Assembly: GCA_963791885.1 (NCBI GenBank)
Contig: CAWBUL010000006.1
Span: 2,480,001 to 2,544,000 of the forward strand
DNA length: 64,000 nucleotides
Direction of reading: 5' to 3'
Origin: CAVSUZ01 sp963791885
Lineage (GTDB): Bacteria > Pseudomonadota > Alphaproteobacteria > Acetobacterales > Acetobacteraceae
The notes beneath the pieces were generated by a model. The model was not told the origin of the DNA, did no database searches, and was given only the letters and a program-made list of their open reading frames with translations. A program made the translations under genes and the position numbers. Below are positions 1 through 9,495 of this stretch, in pieces (positions within the stretch are counted from its first letter, which is position 1; each line of letters opens with the position of its first letter).

Positions 1-246
1 CGAGCGATCTCACCGATGCGGAATGGCGGCTGATCAGGCCGCTTATACCACCCGCCAAGCGTGGCGGTGGCAAGCGTACCGTCAACATGCGCGAAGTGGT
101 CAACGGCGTGATGTATGTGCTGAGCACCGGCTGCCAGTGGCGCTACATTCCAAAGGACCTGCCACCGCGCAGCACGGTGAACGGCTACTTCTGCTTGTGG
201 GGCTGGGACGGCACGTTGGAGAAGATCCATCACGCGCTCTACGTTA

Positions 247-1417
247 TACCAACCCGCTTAAACATTGACCGATGCCCATTGCCTTGCTCCGAGCGATCGG
301 ATGCGCTGGGGATGATCGGTCAGAAAGAGCCACGCCCGTCGGCACGCCTCGACGATGGCCTCGTAGCTTTCCCAGACCAAAGCGGTGAGTTTGTTTTGCC
401 GCAGATACTCCCAAACCGTCTCCATTGGATTGAGTTCCGGCGAGTATGGCGGCAGCGGCAACAGAGTGATGTTGTCAGGCACGCGCAAGCGCCCGCCGGG
501 CTGATGCCAGCCGGCGCTGTCACAGACCAAAATAGCGTGCGCACCAGGCGCCACCTGAGTGCTGATTTCGCTCAGGTGTTGGTTCATCGCCTCGATGTTG
601 ACGCCCGGCATGATGATGGCGGCACCGATGCCTCGGGCTGGGCAGATCGCGCCGAACAGATAGGCCGAGTCATGACGGTTGTCGCGCACCATCAGAGGGC
701 GCGAGCCGACCGGCGCCCAAATGTAAGTATGTCCGCCTTTCTGCCCGACCCTGGCTTCGTCCTGAAACCAGATTTCGAGGTCCGCTGCGGATGCGCTTTC
801 GGGTAGCGCTGCTGCTACCAGGCTGGCGAAGTTTTTTTAAACGCCGCCTCGGCTTTGACATCCTTCCTGGGATGATAGGGGCGCGGTTGCAGTCGGGTCA
901 GCCCGAGCGTGTGCAGCCACTTGCCCATCGTGCTGACGTGAACCCGGGCGTTGTAACGCCGCGCCGCTTCCTCCTGCAGGTCCACGCAGCGCCAGCGCAC
1001 CACACCGTGCAGTGCCGGATCGGGCCCCGCGATCACCAGCGCCCTGAATTCCGCTTTCTGCTCGGTCGTCAGCTTCGGCGGGCGGCCGGGGCTGATGCGT
1101 GATTGAAGGCCGCCAATCCCCTCGGCATTGTAGCGGTGAACCCAGTCACGCAACGTCTGGCGGTCCATGCCGCTCTGCCGGGCGGCCTCGCAACGGCTGG
1201 CGCCGTCCAGCACCAGAGCAATCGCCAGTAACCGGCGGACCTGGTCAGCGTCGGAGCATTTGCTCGCCGTTGCCCGAAGCTCCCGTGCACTGTGAGCGGT
1301 CCGGCTGACCGCTACCGCTCTGCCCATGCGCGCCTCCCGCGAATCGCCGCGGGAATCGAATCACATCTCGCGGGCAGTGGGAACCCGAAGTGAGTCAGAG
1401 GTTTCGCGGGTTGGTAT
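247..1417 (-). mobile_element. IS630-family element, 1171 bp, complete
   Basis: The ends are inverted repeats: TACCAACCCGC at the left (247-257) and its complement GCGGGTTGGTA near the right end (1406-1416). TA dinucleotides flank both sides (245-246 and 1418-1419), the usual IS630/Tc1 target duplication. The element has exactly the length of the IS630 copy at 14622-15792, with closely related but not identical ends. It carries one transposase gene on the minus strand that needs a -1 frameshift. Confidence 0.9.
258..1327 (-). CDS. IS630-family transposase, two reading frames joined by -1 frameshift
   Basis: This is the cut-and-paste DDE transposase of the 1171-bp element. Frame one (1327 to about 830) encodes the helix-turn-helix region: 'SDADQVRRLLAIALVLDG' followed by 'MDRQTLRDWVHRYNAEG' and the linker to 'AAFKKT'. 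At a run of seven A residues on the minus strand (plus 832-838, T7) a -1 slip continues into 'NFASLVAAL', then 'DLEIWFQDEARVGQK' (first Asp), 'HAILVCDSAGWH' (second Asp) and 'PYSPELNPMETVWEYL' (Glu). The slipped product would be 356 residues, normal for IS630. The same A7 junction occurs in the copy at 14712, so it is probably programmed rather than a mutation. Confidence 0.88.
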
Positions 1418-1976
1418 TAAATGCCGCGAACAGGCGGGACGAGAAGCCAGTCCGACCGCCTGCGTCATCGACAGCCAAAGCGTGAAAAGCGCAGAAAAAG
1501 GGGGGCAGCGATCGACCCACACGGCTTTGATGCGGGCAAGCTGATCAAAGGGAAGAAGCGCCATGTCCTGGTCGATACGCTGGGTCTGGTGCTGCACGCG
1601 CTGGTCACCGCCGCCAACGTGCAAGACCGCGACGGCGGCATCCTGCTGCTGTCCACTCTGTTCGGACAGTTCCCGTTCCTGCGCAAGCTATTCGCCGACA
1701 GTGCTTACACAGGGCCGGTCTTCCAGGACGGCGCGGCCCGCGCGATGCGCAGCCTGATCGTCGAAATCGTCAAGCGCTCCGACCACCCCAAGGGCTTCGT
1801 CGTCGAACCTAAACGCTGGATCGTCGAGCGCTCCATCGCATGGCTCAACCGATGCCGCCGGCTCGCCAAGGACTGGGAAAATCGTAACCATAACGCCCTC
1901 GCCTTCCTCCGCCTCGCATCAATCCGCCTCATGCTTAGAAGACTCTGTAATCCTTCGTGAAGTCTCCGGACGGACT

Positions 1977-2841
1977 CTAAAGCCCACGCGGCGATGCTTT
2001 CGTGTTCACGCAAGGACGACATGAATTCCGGCATTTCGTGCCAGTCCAGAGCTGCATGATGTTTCACTGCGGCGACTTTGCTGCGTCCCGGCAAGATCAT
2101 TTGGAGATGGTTAATCCACCGCGCCGGATTCGGACCGGGGCAGGAGCCGAGTGCGATCTCGGCCGCAAGCACCTTTTCGATTCGCCCACGGATACGAGAT
2201 GCTGTTTCAGGCTTTTTCCTCCAGATCGGTCGCAGCACCTCGAGGACGTGCTCGGTCGTTATATCGCCCACGGGCAAGCCACCGATCTTCGGATTGATGT
2301 AGACGACAAAGGTCCTATCCCACTGGCTTGCGTGCTTGACATTTCGCCAGCCCACTCGGTGCTCTGCTATGTATTCGCGAAACGCTTGGGCGACGGTTCG
2401 ATTCTTCGTGGCTTGCAGCTTGCGTTCCGCCTTCTCCCGTCGCCGCACTTCGATAGGATTTTGCCCCGAGCGACGCATGTCGTGCGCCGTGCGGCAGGCG
2501 ATCTCAGCCTGAGCCCAAGTAACTGCGGGCCATCCTCCTAGGCCGTGCCAGCGTTCCTTCTGCGCCTCATAGAATCGATATCCCCAGCGGCCGCGATCAC
2601 CGTCCTTCTCAAGATAGAGCCGATCGCCGAGGCGCCATTTGCCGGGTGGCAGTTCACGGATGCCTGCCTCAAGTTGAGCCTCTCGCTTTGCATCGAGAGC
2701 GTTTGCTTGCGGCAGATTCCGAAGAATAGATGCGCGCTTGATGCGAAGCCGATCACCAGGACCGAGGCTCTTTGCGTGGAGGCCCTCCTCCGGATTCACG
2801 GTGCCACCGACGGGAGATGCTGCCACAATTATCTCCGCCAA
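1977..2841 (-). pseudogene. P4-type tyrosine integrase, 3' part displaced by IS5 insertion
   Basis: The remnant encodes the N-terminal arm-binding domain and the core-binding (SAM-like) domain of a DUF4102/P4-type integrase: 'LYLEKDGDRGRWGYRFYEAQ', 'WAQAEIACRTAHDMRRSGQN', 'TVAQAFREYIAEH', then 'VGDITTEHVLEVLRPIWRKK' and 'SRIRGRIEKVLAAEIALG'. It breaks off after 'REHESIAAWALE' at the IS5 edge, just before the catalytic domain, so the Arg, His-x-x-Arg and Tyr residues are absent here. The gene begins about 140 bp from the 3' end of tRNA-Ser, the classic position of an island integrase next to its attachment site. As it stands it cannot recombine DNA. Confidence 0.85.
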
Positions 2842-2979
2842 GACCCACGGTTCTACCCACGGTAAGGTTCCGGTTTGTGGCGGTCAATGACGAATGATGG
2901 CGATCAGTAAGACCGCTGAAATATCAGAGATATCGGGTCTTTTGCGGTGCGTGGCGGTCATCCGCGGATGCAAAGGACT

Positions 2980-3066
2980 CGGAGAGAGTGGGATTCGAAC
3001 CCACGGTACGCTTGCACGTACACACGCTTTCCAAGCGTGCGCCTTAAGCCGCTCGGCCATCTCTCC
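2980..3066 (-). tRNA. tRNA-Ser (anticodon GGA)
   Basis: Reading the minus strand, the acceptor GGAGAGA pairs with TCTCTCC, followed by discriminator G. The anticodon arm CACGC-TTGGAAA-GCGTG gives anticodon GGA. A long variable arm (GTACG-TGCAAG-CGTAC) marks a class II tRNA, and the T arm is GTGGG-TTCGAAT-CCCAC. No CCA is encoded. It lies between lepA and the integrase remnant, so its 3' end is the likely attachment site of the island to the left. Confidence 0.95.
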
Positions 3067-3095
3067 AGCAGGCCGTCCCTATACCGCCGCCGCCC

Positions 3096-4901
3096 TTATG
3101 CGTCCATCTTCAGCGCCGCCAGGAAGGCCGACTGCGGGATCTCGACCTTCCCGAACTGGCGCATCCGCTTCTTGCCCTCTTTCTGCTTTTCCAGCAGCTT
3201 CCGCTTACGCGTAATATCGCCGCCGTAGCATTTCGCCGTCACATCCTTCGATAGCGCGCTGATCGTCTCCCGCGCGATCACCCGACCGCCGATCGCCGCC
3301 TGCACCGCGATCTTGAACAACTGCCGGGGAATCAATTCCTTCAGCTTGGCGCAGATCGCGCGCCCCCGAGCCTCCGCCGCCGCGCGGTGCGCGATGAACG
3401 ACAGTGCATCCACCGGATCGCCGTTCACCAGGATGGAGATCCGCACCAGGTCGCTCTCCCGGTAGTCATCCATCTGGTAATCGAAACTGGCATACCCGCG
3501 GGACACCGACTTCAGCCGATCGTAGAAATCGAACACCACCTCGTTCAGCGGCAGCCGGTACACCACCATCGCCCGATTGCCGACGTAGGTCAGATCGAGC
3601 TGCTCGCCCCGCCGTTCCGTGCACAGATGCAGCACCGCGCCCAGGTAATCGTCAGGCACCATGATCGTGGCCTTGATCCACGGCTCCTCGATATGATCGA
3701 TCACCGAGCCATCCGGCATATCCACCGGATTGTGCAGCTCCTGCATCACGCCGTTGGTGCGATACACCCGGTAGACCACCGAAGGTGCCGTCGCGATCAG
3801 ATCGAGATCGAACTCCCGCGACAACCGCTCCTGGATGATCTCCAGATGCAGCAGTCCCAGGAACCCGCAACGGAAGCCGAACCCCAGTGCGGCGGAGGTC
3901 TCCGGCTCGTAGTGGAAACTCGCGTCGTTCAGCTGCAGCTTCCCCAGGCTCTCCCGCAGCTTTTCGAAATCGTCCGCATCCACCGGATACAGCCCGCACC
4001 AGACGACCGGGATGGACGGCTTGAACCCGGGCAGAGGCTCCGCCGCGGGCCGCCGATCCTCCGTGATCGTGTCGCCGATTCGGCAATCTGCCACCGTTTT
4101 GATCGCCGCAGTGATGTAGCCGATCTCGCCTGGCCCCAGATCGTCCACCGGCACCATCTTCGGGCTGAACACCCCCACCTGCTCCACGGCGTGCACGCCG
4201 CCGGTCGCCATCATCCGCAGCTTCTGCCCGCGCTTCAGGCGCCCGTCCTTCACCCGCACCAGGATCACCACGCCCAGGTACTGGTCGTACCAGCTATCCA
4301 CCAGCAGCGCCTTCAGCGGTGCCTGGCCATCCCCTTTGGGCGGAGGTAGCCGCGTCACAAGCGCCTCCAGCACGCCCTCGATGTTCAGCCCGGTCTTGGC
4401 GCTGATTTCCACCGCGTCCGAGGCATCCAACCCGATCACGTCCTCGATCTGCTGCCGCACGCGCTCGGGCTCCGCCGCCGGCAAGTCGATCTTGTTCAGC
4501 ACCGGCACGATCTCGTGCCCCGCCTCGATCGCCTGATAGACATTGGCCAGGGTCTGCGCCTCCACCCCCTGGCTGGCATCCACCACCAGCAGCGACCCCT
4601 CGCACGCCGCCAGACTGCGGGAGACCTCGTAGGCGAAGTCCACGTGGCCCGGCGTGTCCATCAGGTTCAGCTCGTAAACCTGCCCATCCTTCGCCGTGTA
4701 GGTCAGGCGGACGGTCTGGGCCTTGATGGTGATGCCGCGCTCCCGCTCCAGCTCCATGCTGTCCAGGACCTGGTTGGTCATCTCGCGATCGGACAGCGCA
4801 CCAGTGACCTGGATCAACCGGTCGGCCAGCGTGGACTTGCCGTGGTCAATATGCGCGATGATCGCAAAATTGCGGATATGAGAAATCGGCGTTTCGGGCA
4901 T
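3096..4901 (-). CDS. lepA: Elongation factor 4 (LepA GTPase)
   Basis: LepA is a ribosome-bound GTPase that back-translocates or remodels stalled elongation complexes. I chose the ATG at 4901, giving 601 residues with the start 'MPETPISHIRNFAIIAHIDH'; an upstream start would add 41 unrelated residues. Visible: G1 loop 'AHIDHGKSTLADRL', effector region 'ERERGITIKAQTVRL', 'LMDTPGHVDF' (G3), 'NKIDLPAAEPERV' (G4), and the LepA-specific C-terminal part ending 'AFLAALKMDA'. Full length and undamaged. The next gene to the right is divergent. Confidence 0.97.
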   Translation of the reverse strand: MPETPISHIRNFAIIAHIDHGKSTLADRLIQVTGALSDREMTNQVLDSMELERERGITIKAQTVRLTYTAKDGQVYELNLMDTPGHVDFAYEVSRSLAACEGSLLVVDASQGVEAQTLANVYQAIEAGHEIVPVLNKIDLPAAEPERVRQQIEDVIGLDASDAVEISAKTGLNIEGVLEALVTRLPPPKGDGQAPLKALLVDSWYDQYLGVVILVRVKDGRLKRGQKLRMMATGGVHAVEQVGVFSPKMVPVDDLGPGEIGYITAAIKTVADCRIGDTITEDRRPAAEPLPGFKPSIPVVWCGLYPVDADDFEKLRESLGKLQLNDASFHYEPETSAALGFGFRCGFLGLLHLEIIQERLSREFDLDLIATAPSVVYRVYRTNGVMQELHNPVDMPDGSVIDHIEEPWIKATIMVPDDYLGAVLHLCTERRGEQLDLTYVGNRAMVVYRLPLNEVVFDFYDRLKSVSRGYASFDYQMDDYRESDLVRISILVNGDPVDALSFIAHRAAAEARGRAICAKLKELIPRQLFKIAVQAAIGGRVIARETISALSKDVTAKCYGGDITRKRKLLEKQKEGKKRMRQFGKVEIPQSAFLAALKMDA

Positions 4902-5022
4902 TTCGGGGAGATTGCCAAGGGGAATTGACAGCGGAATAAGAGCGAGGCTCGAGTTGTCCAGATAGGGTGAAACCGTGCGCGAAGCCAGCCCACCGCTGGT
5001 TCCGTCTGACCAAGGAGAGACC

Positions 5023-5632
5023 ATGCCCCTCCATCACCGCGCCCTGCTCGTGCTTTCCCTTCTCAGTGTCGCCGGCCCGGCCATCGCCCAGCAGGCCGCC
5101 ACACCCGTCCGTATTCGCGGCACTATCGACGCGATCGGCCCGACCACCATGCAGGTCACCGACCGGGACGGAGACAAGCAATCCCTCGACCTCGCCGCAA
5201 ATCTCGGCATCACCGAGATCCTCCCGGCCAAGCTCAGCGAAGTGAAACCCGGCACCTATATCGGCACGGCCGCCCTGCCTGGTCCCAACGGCACCCTGCG
5301 CGCCCTGGAACTCCAGGTCTTTCCCGACTCCATGCGCGGAGTAGGCGAGGGGCTCACACCCCTTCGATCTGCAGCCGCAGTCCTCCATGACCAATGCCAC
5401 CGTGACGCAGGTCGTCGGCACCGGGGATAAGACCCTGACGGTGAGGTACAAGGGCGGTGAAAAGACCGTCCTCGTCCCGGACAACGTTCCGGTCATCACC
5501 TACGCTCCGGGCGACCGCGCGATGCTCGCACCGGGCGCCCACGTGATCGTCTCCGCCATGAAGGACGCACAGGGCGACCTGACCGCGCAGCGCGTCAGCG
5601 TCGGCAAAGACGGTCTCGTCCCGCCGATGTAA
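5023..5632 (+). pseudogene. Secreted DUF5666-like beta protein, frameshifted paralogue of the gene at 7040
   Basis: The gene has a good ribosome site (AAGGAGA, 5011-5017) and a signal peptide ending at 'GPAIAQQ'. Two similar beta-rich modules follow: 'VRIRGTIDAIGPTTMQVTDR' and 'ATVTQVVGTGDKTLTVRYKG'. The first frame runs off course after 'RGVGEGLTP'. Skipping one C in the CCCC run near 5353-5356 restores 'FDLQPQSSMTN' and the rest, ending 'VSVGKDGLVPPM' exactly as in the 201-residue paralogue. The repaired product would be 202 residues. Function is unknown; the modules look like OB-fold or DUF5666-type repeats. The extra base may be a mutation or a sequencing error. Confidence 0.75.
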
Positions 5633-5638
5633 CCCGCG

Positions 5639-5788
5639 CGAGGCCGCAGGTCAGAGCGCGTGAATCCCGCTCGAGAATCGACCGAGCGAGATCGCGTGAG
5701 GCCGCAGGTCAGAGCGCGTGAATCTCGCTCGAGAATCGACCGCGCGAGATCGCGCGAGGCCGCAGGTCAGAGCGCGTGAATCTCGCTC
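5639..5788. repeat. 58-bp direct tandem repeat, about 2.6 units
   Basis: The segment 'GAGGCCGCAGGTCAGAGCGC' recurs starting near 5640, 5698 and 5756, with nearly identical sequence between copies (the second unit differs from the first at a few positions). It fills the space between two convergent genes. A related single copy, sharing 'GATCGCGCGAGGC' and 'GCGCGTGAATCTCGC', lies at about 60510-60560, so this is a dispersed family. Confidence 0.85.
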
Positions 5789-5795
5789 GAATGCC

Positions 5796-6992
5796 CTACG
5801 CCGCCGGCATCTCCTCCGGCAGCGGAATATACGCTTCTGTGTTGAACAGTGCCGTGACGATCGACAGCACCGCGCCCGCACAAATGAACACCGCCATCGA
5901 CACGCCCAGACCTAGCGAGGGCGTCACGATCGCGATCAGATACGGTGCGAGCACGCTTACGCTCGTCATCCCCCAGCCGATGCCCAGCCCAAGCCCCCGT
6001 GCCTCCGCCGGAAAGCGCCGCGCCAGATACATCGGCACGATCCCGAAAATGCTATTGGGAATCAGCCCCATCAGCAGCGCCCCGATGGCCATCGCCGCCA
6101 TGCTGTCATTCAGCGTGTAGAGCAGCACCGACGGAATCGTCAGCACCAGATACACCACCAGCATCGTGCGCTCGCCGATCCACTGCACGATCTGTCCGGC
6201 CAGTGGCTTGCCGATGATCGAGGCCACCGAATACGTCGCGATGAACGGGAACACCCCGGCCGGCGTGAGATGCCGCACCGAAATCAGGAAGGTCGGATAT
6301 AGCGCGAAGATCGCCCAGCTCATGAAGTTCAGGAACGCCATCATGGCCCAGCCCTGAATCACCGCCGGGGTCAGCTTCAACGCGACTCGCCGCCGCGCCT
6401 GACCCTGCCGCGCCAGCCACACCGGTGATTCGGTGACTCTGCTCTGTATCAGCAGCACCAGGATCGCCGGCAGAATTCCCAGCACCAGCATCCACCGCCA
6501 ACCCAACACCGGAAATACCACCCGAAACACGAGGGCCGCGACGAGGAAGCCGACTTCGTAACCCAGCATCATGATGCCGGACGCGACGCCCTTCAGCCGC
6601 TCCGGCACCGTCTCCATCAGCAGCGTGGCGGAGGTGCTCCACTCGCCGCCGAACCCCAGACCAAACAGAATGCGGAACACCAGCAGCGAGGCGTAGCTCC
6701 AGGACAGTCCGCTCAGCCCGCAGAACGCCGAGAACCACAGGATCGACAGAATGAACGGCAGCTTCCGTCCGAACCGGTCGGCGGCAAAACCTCAGCCGAT
6801 CGTGCCCACCACTTTCGCCAGCCCGGTCGCCGTGACCACGAAGGCCATGGCCGGCAGACCGACGTTGAACACCTCGCGCAAAGTCGGAATCAGGAACAGC
6901 AGCAGCGTAAAATCGAACGCATCCAGCGCCCATCCCAGCATCGCTGCCGTCAGTACCGGCCAGTAATCCGTCAGCCGTTCTTGGTCATTCAT
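5796..6992 (-). pseudogene. MFS transporter (sialate/aromatic-acid type), in-frame TGA
   Basis: The frame encodes a 398-codon major facilitator protein. The first helix region reads 'MLGWALDAFDFTLLLFLIPT', as in NanT-like and aromatic acid:H+ symporters; after the stop it continues with motif A 'GFAADRFGRKLPFI' and 'RILFGLGFGGEWSTSATLLM'. A TGA at 6792-6794 interrupts the chain between 'KVVGTIG' and 'GFAADRFGRK' where a Trp or other residue is normal. The reading frame is otherwise open to 5796, so this is one nonsense change in a recently working gene. Internal initiation after the stop would lose the first two helices. Confidence 0.85.
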
Positions 6993-7039
6993 GGACCTTC
7001 TCTCCCGAACCGCGTTCTCTCTCCCCGAAAGGAGACCTC

Positions 7040-7645
7040 ATGCCGCTCCGCCGCACCCTGCTCGCCGCATTTCCCCTGCTCTGTCTCGGGGCGTCCGCGC
7101 TCGCGCAGCCGACTCAGACGGTCCGCCTGCGCGGAACCATCACGGCGATGAGCCCATCCTCCATCACCCTCGCCACGAGAGAAGGCGACACTCTCACCCT
7201 CAAACGCGGTTCGAACATAGCCGTCACGGCAGTCATTCCCGCCAATCTCGGCGACATCAGTCCGGGCTGCTACGTCGGCGTGACCGCCGTGCCGCAACCC
7301 GACGGCACGCTTCGCTCGCTGGAAGTGCACATCTTTCCCGAGGCGTCGCGCGGGGCAGGGGAGGGGAGCAGGCCCTGGGACCTGGAGCCGCAAAGCACCA
7401 TGACCAACGGTGCCGTCGCCAGTGTGGTGGGCACGCAGGGCCGCACCATCACCGTGAATTACAAAACGGGTGAGAAGACGATCGTCGTGCCTGACAACAT
7501 CCCGATCGTCACTTTCGAACCCGGTAACGGATTCATGCTGGTTCCTGGCGCGCACGTGATCATCACGGCGACGAAGGCCGCCGATGGCTCGCTAACGGCG
7601 ACGCGCGTGAGCGTCGGTAAGGACGGACTGGTCCCGCCGATGTAG
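7040..7645 (+). CDS. Secreted DUF5666-like protein, two beta modules (intact paralogue)
   Basis: This 201-residue protein starts after AAGGAGA (7029-7035). A signal peptide (about residues 1-22, ending 'ASALAQP') points to export. Two repeated modules follow, each with a 'G-x-V/I-x-x-h' entry and charged beta strands: 'VRLRGTITAMSPSSITLATR' and 'GAVASVVGTQGRTITVNYKT'. The C-terminus 'VSVGKDGLVPPM' is identical to that of the gene at 5023. The pair looks like a duplication with the MFS gene between them. The role is unknown; a small periplasmic binding or envelope protein is possible. It starts 47 bp from the divergent MFS pseudogene. Confidence 0.85.
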   Translation: MPLRRTLLAAFPLLCLGASALAQPTQTVRLRGTITAMSPSSITLATREGDTLTLKRGSNIAVTAVIPANLGDISPGCYVGVTAVPQPDGTLRSLEVHIFPEASRGAGEGSRPWDLEPQSTMTNGAVASVVGTQGRTITVNYKTGEKTIVVPDNIPIVTFEPGNGFMLVPGAHVIITATKAADGSLTATRVSVGKDGLVPPM

Positions 7646-7774
7646 CCGGCCAAGCCTCCACAAACGATAAGCCAATCGCAGTTGAAATCTGCCGCGACCC
7701 AACCCTGAAGGGAACACGTGTCGCGCGGTTAGGGTAGGCAGCAAACAAGTATCTAACGCAGAGTAGCTGAGGGA

Positions 7775-7833
7775 AACGCAGCGATCACGAGGAACGCTGC
7801 GCAACTCCATGTTTCCTCCGTGATCTCTGTGTT
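7775..7833. terminator. Imperfect inverted repeat between convergent genes
   Basis: AACGCAGCGATCACGAGGAA (7775-7794) faces TTCCTCCGTGATCTCTGTGTT (7813-7833), complementary at most positions with an 18-base loop. It sits between genes converging at 7645 and 7921, which suits a bidirectional terminator or a dispersed palindromic repeat. There is no clear T tract, so the terminator role is inferred from position. Confidence 0.4.
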
Positions 7834-7920
7834 AATATAAATACTCATTTGGCCGCAAGCGACACCGTCACTACGTGATGGGCCAAGCACGAACGACTGC
7901 TGGACCGAATGACGCGATCT

Positions 7921-9369
7921 TTACTGCCCCGCCGCTGCCGCCGTCTGCGTCGTCGACCGCACCGTCTGCACCCGTTGGCCGCTTAGCTCCGCCCCCGCAT
8001 CCGGATCCATCTGCGCCGACAGCAACGGCGCCAGCAGCGCGAACGCCGTAATCACCAGGAACGCCACCGAGAAATCCTCCACTCCCGGCTGCGCATGCCC
8101 GGTCCAAATCAAGGAGGCCGACAGCGCCGCCGCCGCCACCGCGATCCCCGTGGACAGCGCCACCTGCTGGATCGTCGTATAGAAGCTCGTCGCCGCGCTC
8201 ATCTGCGCTCGCGGAATATCGGCATAAGCGATGGTGTTGTACGCCATGAACATCAGCGACTGGAAAAATCCCTGGCTCAGCAACAGTGCGTAGATCGCCA
8301 CCAACGGCCAAGCCGGCCGCATCCCCGCGCATGCCCCCAGCAACACCGTCGCCACCAGCCCCACCCAGACCATCACGTTGCGGAACCCGATCTTCCGCAG
8401 GATGCGCGGCGCCACCATCCGCATCGCTAACGACCCGGCCGAGCTGGTGAATGTGATCAAACCGCTTTGCGCCGGGCTCATGCCAAACCCAAGCTGCAGC
8501 ATCATCGGCAGCAGAAACGGCGTCGCCCCTGCGCCGATCCGCGAAAACCATCCCGAGAACACCGACCCTCGGAACGTCGCAATCCGCATCAGGCTGAAAT
8601 CCAGGATCGGATACTCGCAGCGCTTGGCATGCACGCAATAGGCCGTGCCCACCACGATACCCCCCAGCACCAGCCCCAGAGTCGCCCCGCGCGACCCCTC
8701 GCCGCGGCTCCCCATCTCGATCCCGAACATCAGGCACGCCAGCGCCGTGCCCGACAGCGCCAGGCCCCAACAGTCGAACGGTGTCGGCACCCGCTCTTTC
8801 ATCTCCTCGATGAACCGGGTCACCAGGAATATCCCCATGATCCCGATCGGCACGTTGATGAAGAAGATCCACCGCCACGAAAAATACGTCACGATGAACC
8901 CGCCCAGCGGCGGCCCGACGATCGGCCCGATCGTCGCCGGAATCATCAGCCAGGCCATCGCCGTCACAAGCTCGCTCTTCGAGCAGGCACGCAGCATCAC
9001 CAGCCGCCCCACCGGCGACATCAGCGCCCCGCCCATCCCCTGCAGCATGCGCGACGCCACCAGGAAGAACAGGTTCTGCGACACGCCACACAGGATCGAC
9101 CCCAGCGTGAACAAGCCGATGGCAGCGCGGAATACGGTGCGTGAGCCCCACCGGTCCGCCAGCTTGCCGCTCGCCGGGATGAACATCGCCAGCGTCAGCA
9201 AATAAGACGTCAGCGCGATGTTCATGCGCAGCGGCTCGGTGTGGAAACTCGCCGCCATGGTCGGCAGCGCCGTGGCCAGCACTGTGCCGTCCAGCTGCTC
9301 CATGAACATCGCGCTGGCCACGATCAGCGCCACCGTCCGGGCGCTGACCTTGGGTTGACTGTCACTCAT
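7921..9369 (-). CDS. DHA2-family MFS multidrug efflux pump (EmrB/QacA type)
   Basis: A 482-residue inner-membrane drug:proton antiporter of the 14-helix DHA2 family. Visible: 'MFMEQLDGTVLATALPTMAA' (motif D1 in helix 1), 'GKLADRWGSRTVFRAAIGLF' (motif A), 'RMLQGMGGALMSPVGRLVML' (motif B region) and 'PATIGPIVGPPLGGFI' (motif C, typical of antiporters). No membrane fusion protein or regulator is adjacent, so any substrate is a guess. It is divergent from alaS, 127 bp away. Full length, no damage seen. Confidence 0.92.
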   Translation of the reverse strand: MSDSQPKVSARTVALIVASAMFMEQLDGTVLATALPTMAASFHTEPLRMNIALTSYLLTLAMFIPASGKLADRWGSRTVFRAAIGLFTLGSILCGVSQNLFFLVASRMLQGMGGALMSPVGRLVMLRACSKSELVTAMAWLMIPATIGPIVGPPLGGFIVTYFSWRWIFFINVPIGIMGIFLVTRFIEEMKERVPTPFDCWGLALSGTALACLMFGIEMGSRGEGSRGATLGLVLGGIVVGTAYCVHAKRCEYPILDFSLMRIATFRGSVFSGWFSRIGAGATPFLLPMMLQLGFGMSPAQSGLITFTSSAGSLAMRMVAPRILRKIGFRNVMVWVGLVATVLLGACAGMRPAWPLVAIYALLLSQGFFQSLMFMAYNTIAYADIPRAQMSAATSFYTTIQQVALSTGIAVAAAALSASLIWTGHAQPGVEDFSVAFLVITAFALLAPLLSAQMDPDAGAELSGQRVQTVRSTTQTAAAAGQ

Positions 9370-9495
9370 TCCCTAAGCTCTCTCAGCCTGGCGCGCCTGT
9401 GGAAACGCTGACCGCGCATGGCCGCTTCCGGCCCAGCGTATAACCGCTCGCATGGGCGTGACAGCCCCTTGGCCCTACGTTACAGCGGCAAACTC

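Larger units (their letters stand above)
3..1960 (+). pseudogene. IS5-family transposase, interrupted by IS630
   Basis: The N-terminal part (3-246) reads through the DUF4096-like segment 'LTDAEWRLIRPLIPPAKRGG' and 'STGCQWRYIPKDLPP', and stops at the IS630 insertion. The C-terminal part (from about 1419) resumes with 'CREQAGREASPTACVIDSQS', the first catalytic Asp region, then 'GKKRHVLVDT' and 'RWIVERSIAWLNRCRRLAKD' (DDE domain end), and stops at 1960. Removing 247-1417 plus one copy of the TA duplication joins the two pieces in frame (codons gtt-aaa-tgc), so the gene was intact before the second insertion. The first residues lie upstream of the window. Confidence 0.85.
1..1976 (+). mobile_element. 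IS5-family (IS427-like) element, 5' end outside window, split by an IS630 insertion
   Basis: The two flanking pieces (3-246 and 1418-1960) together encode one IS5-type transposase. The right end lies near 1976, where integrase sequence resumes; the bases CTAA at 1977-1980 fit the YTAR-type target duplication known for the IS427 group, but the left copy is outside the window so this is not proven. The element interrupts a tyrosine integrase gene on the opposite strand. Confidence 0.8.

Noticed and set aside
5639..5788. CRISPR-like or phage attachment repeats
   Set aside because: Units are contiguous without unique spacers and no integrase is adjacent.
7871..9151. A 426-codon minus-strand frame overlapping the DHA2 pump in another phase
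   Set aside because: Gly/Ala/Arg/Asp-rich shadow translation; the pump frame has all MFS motifs.
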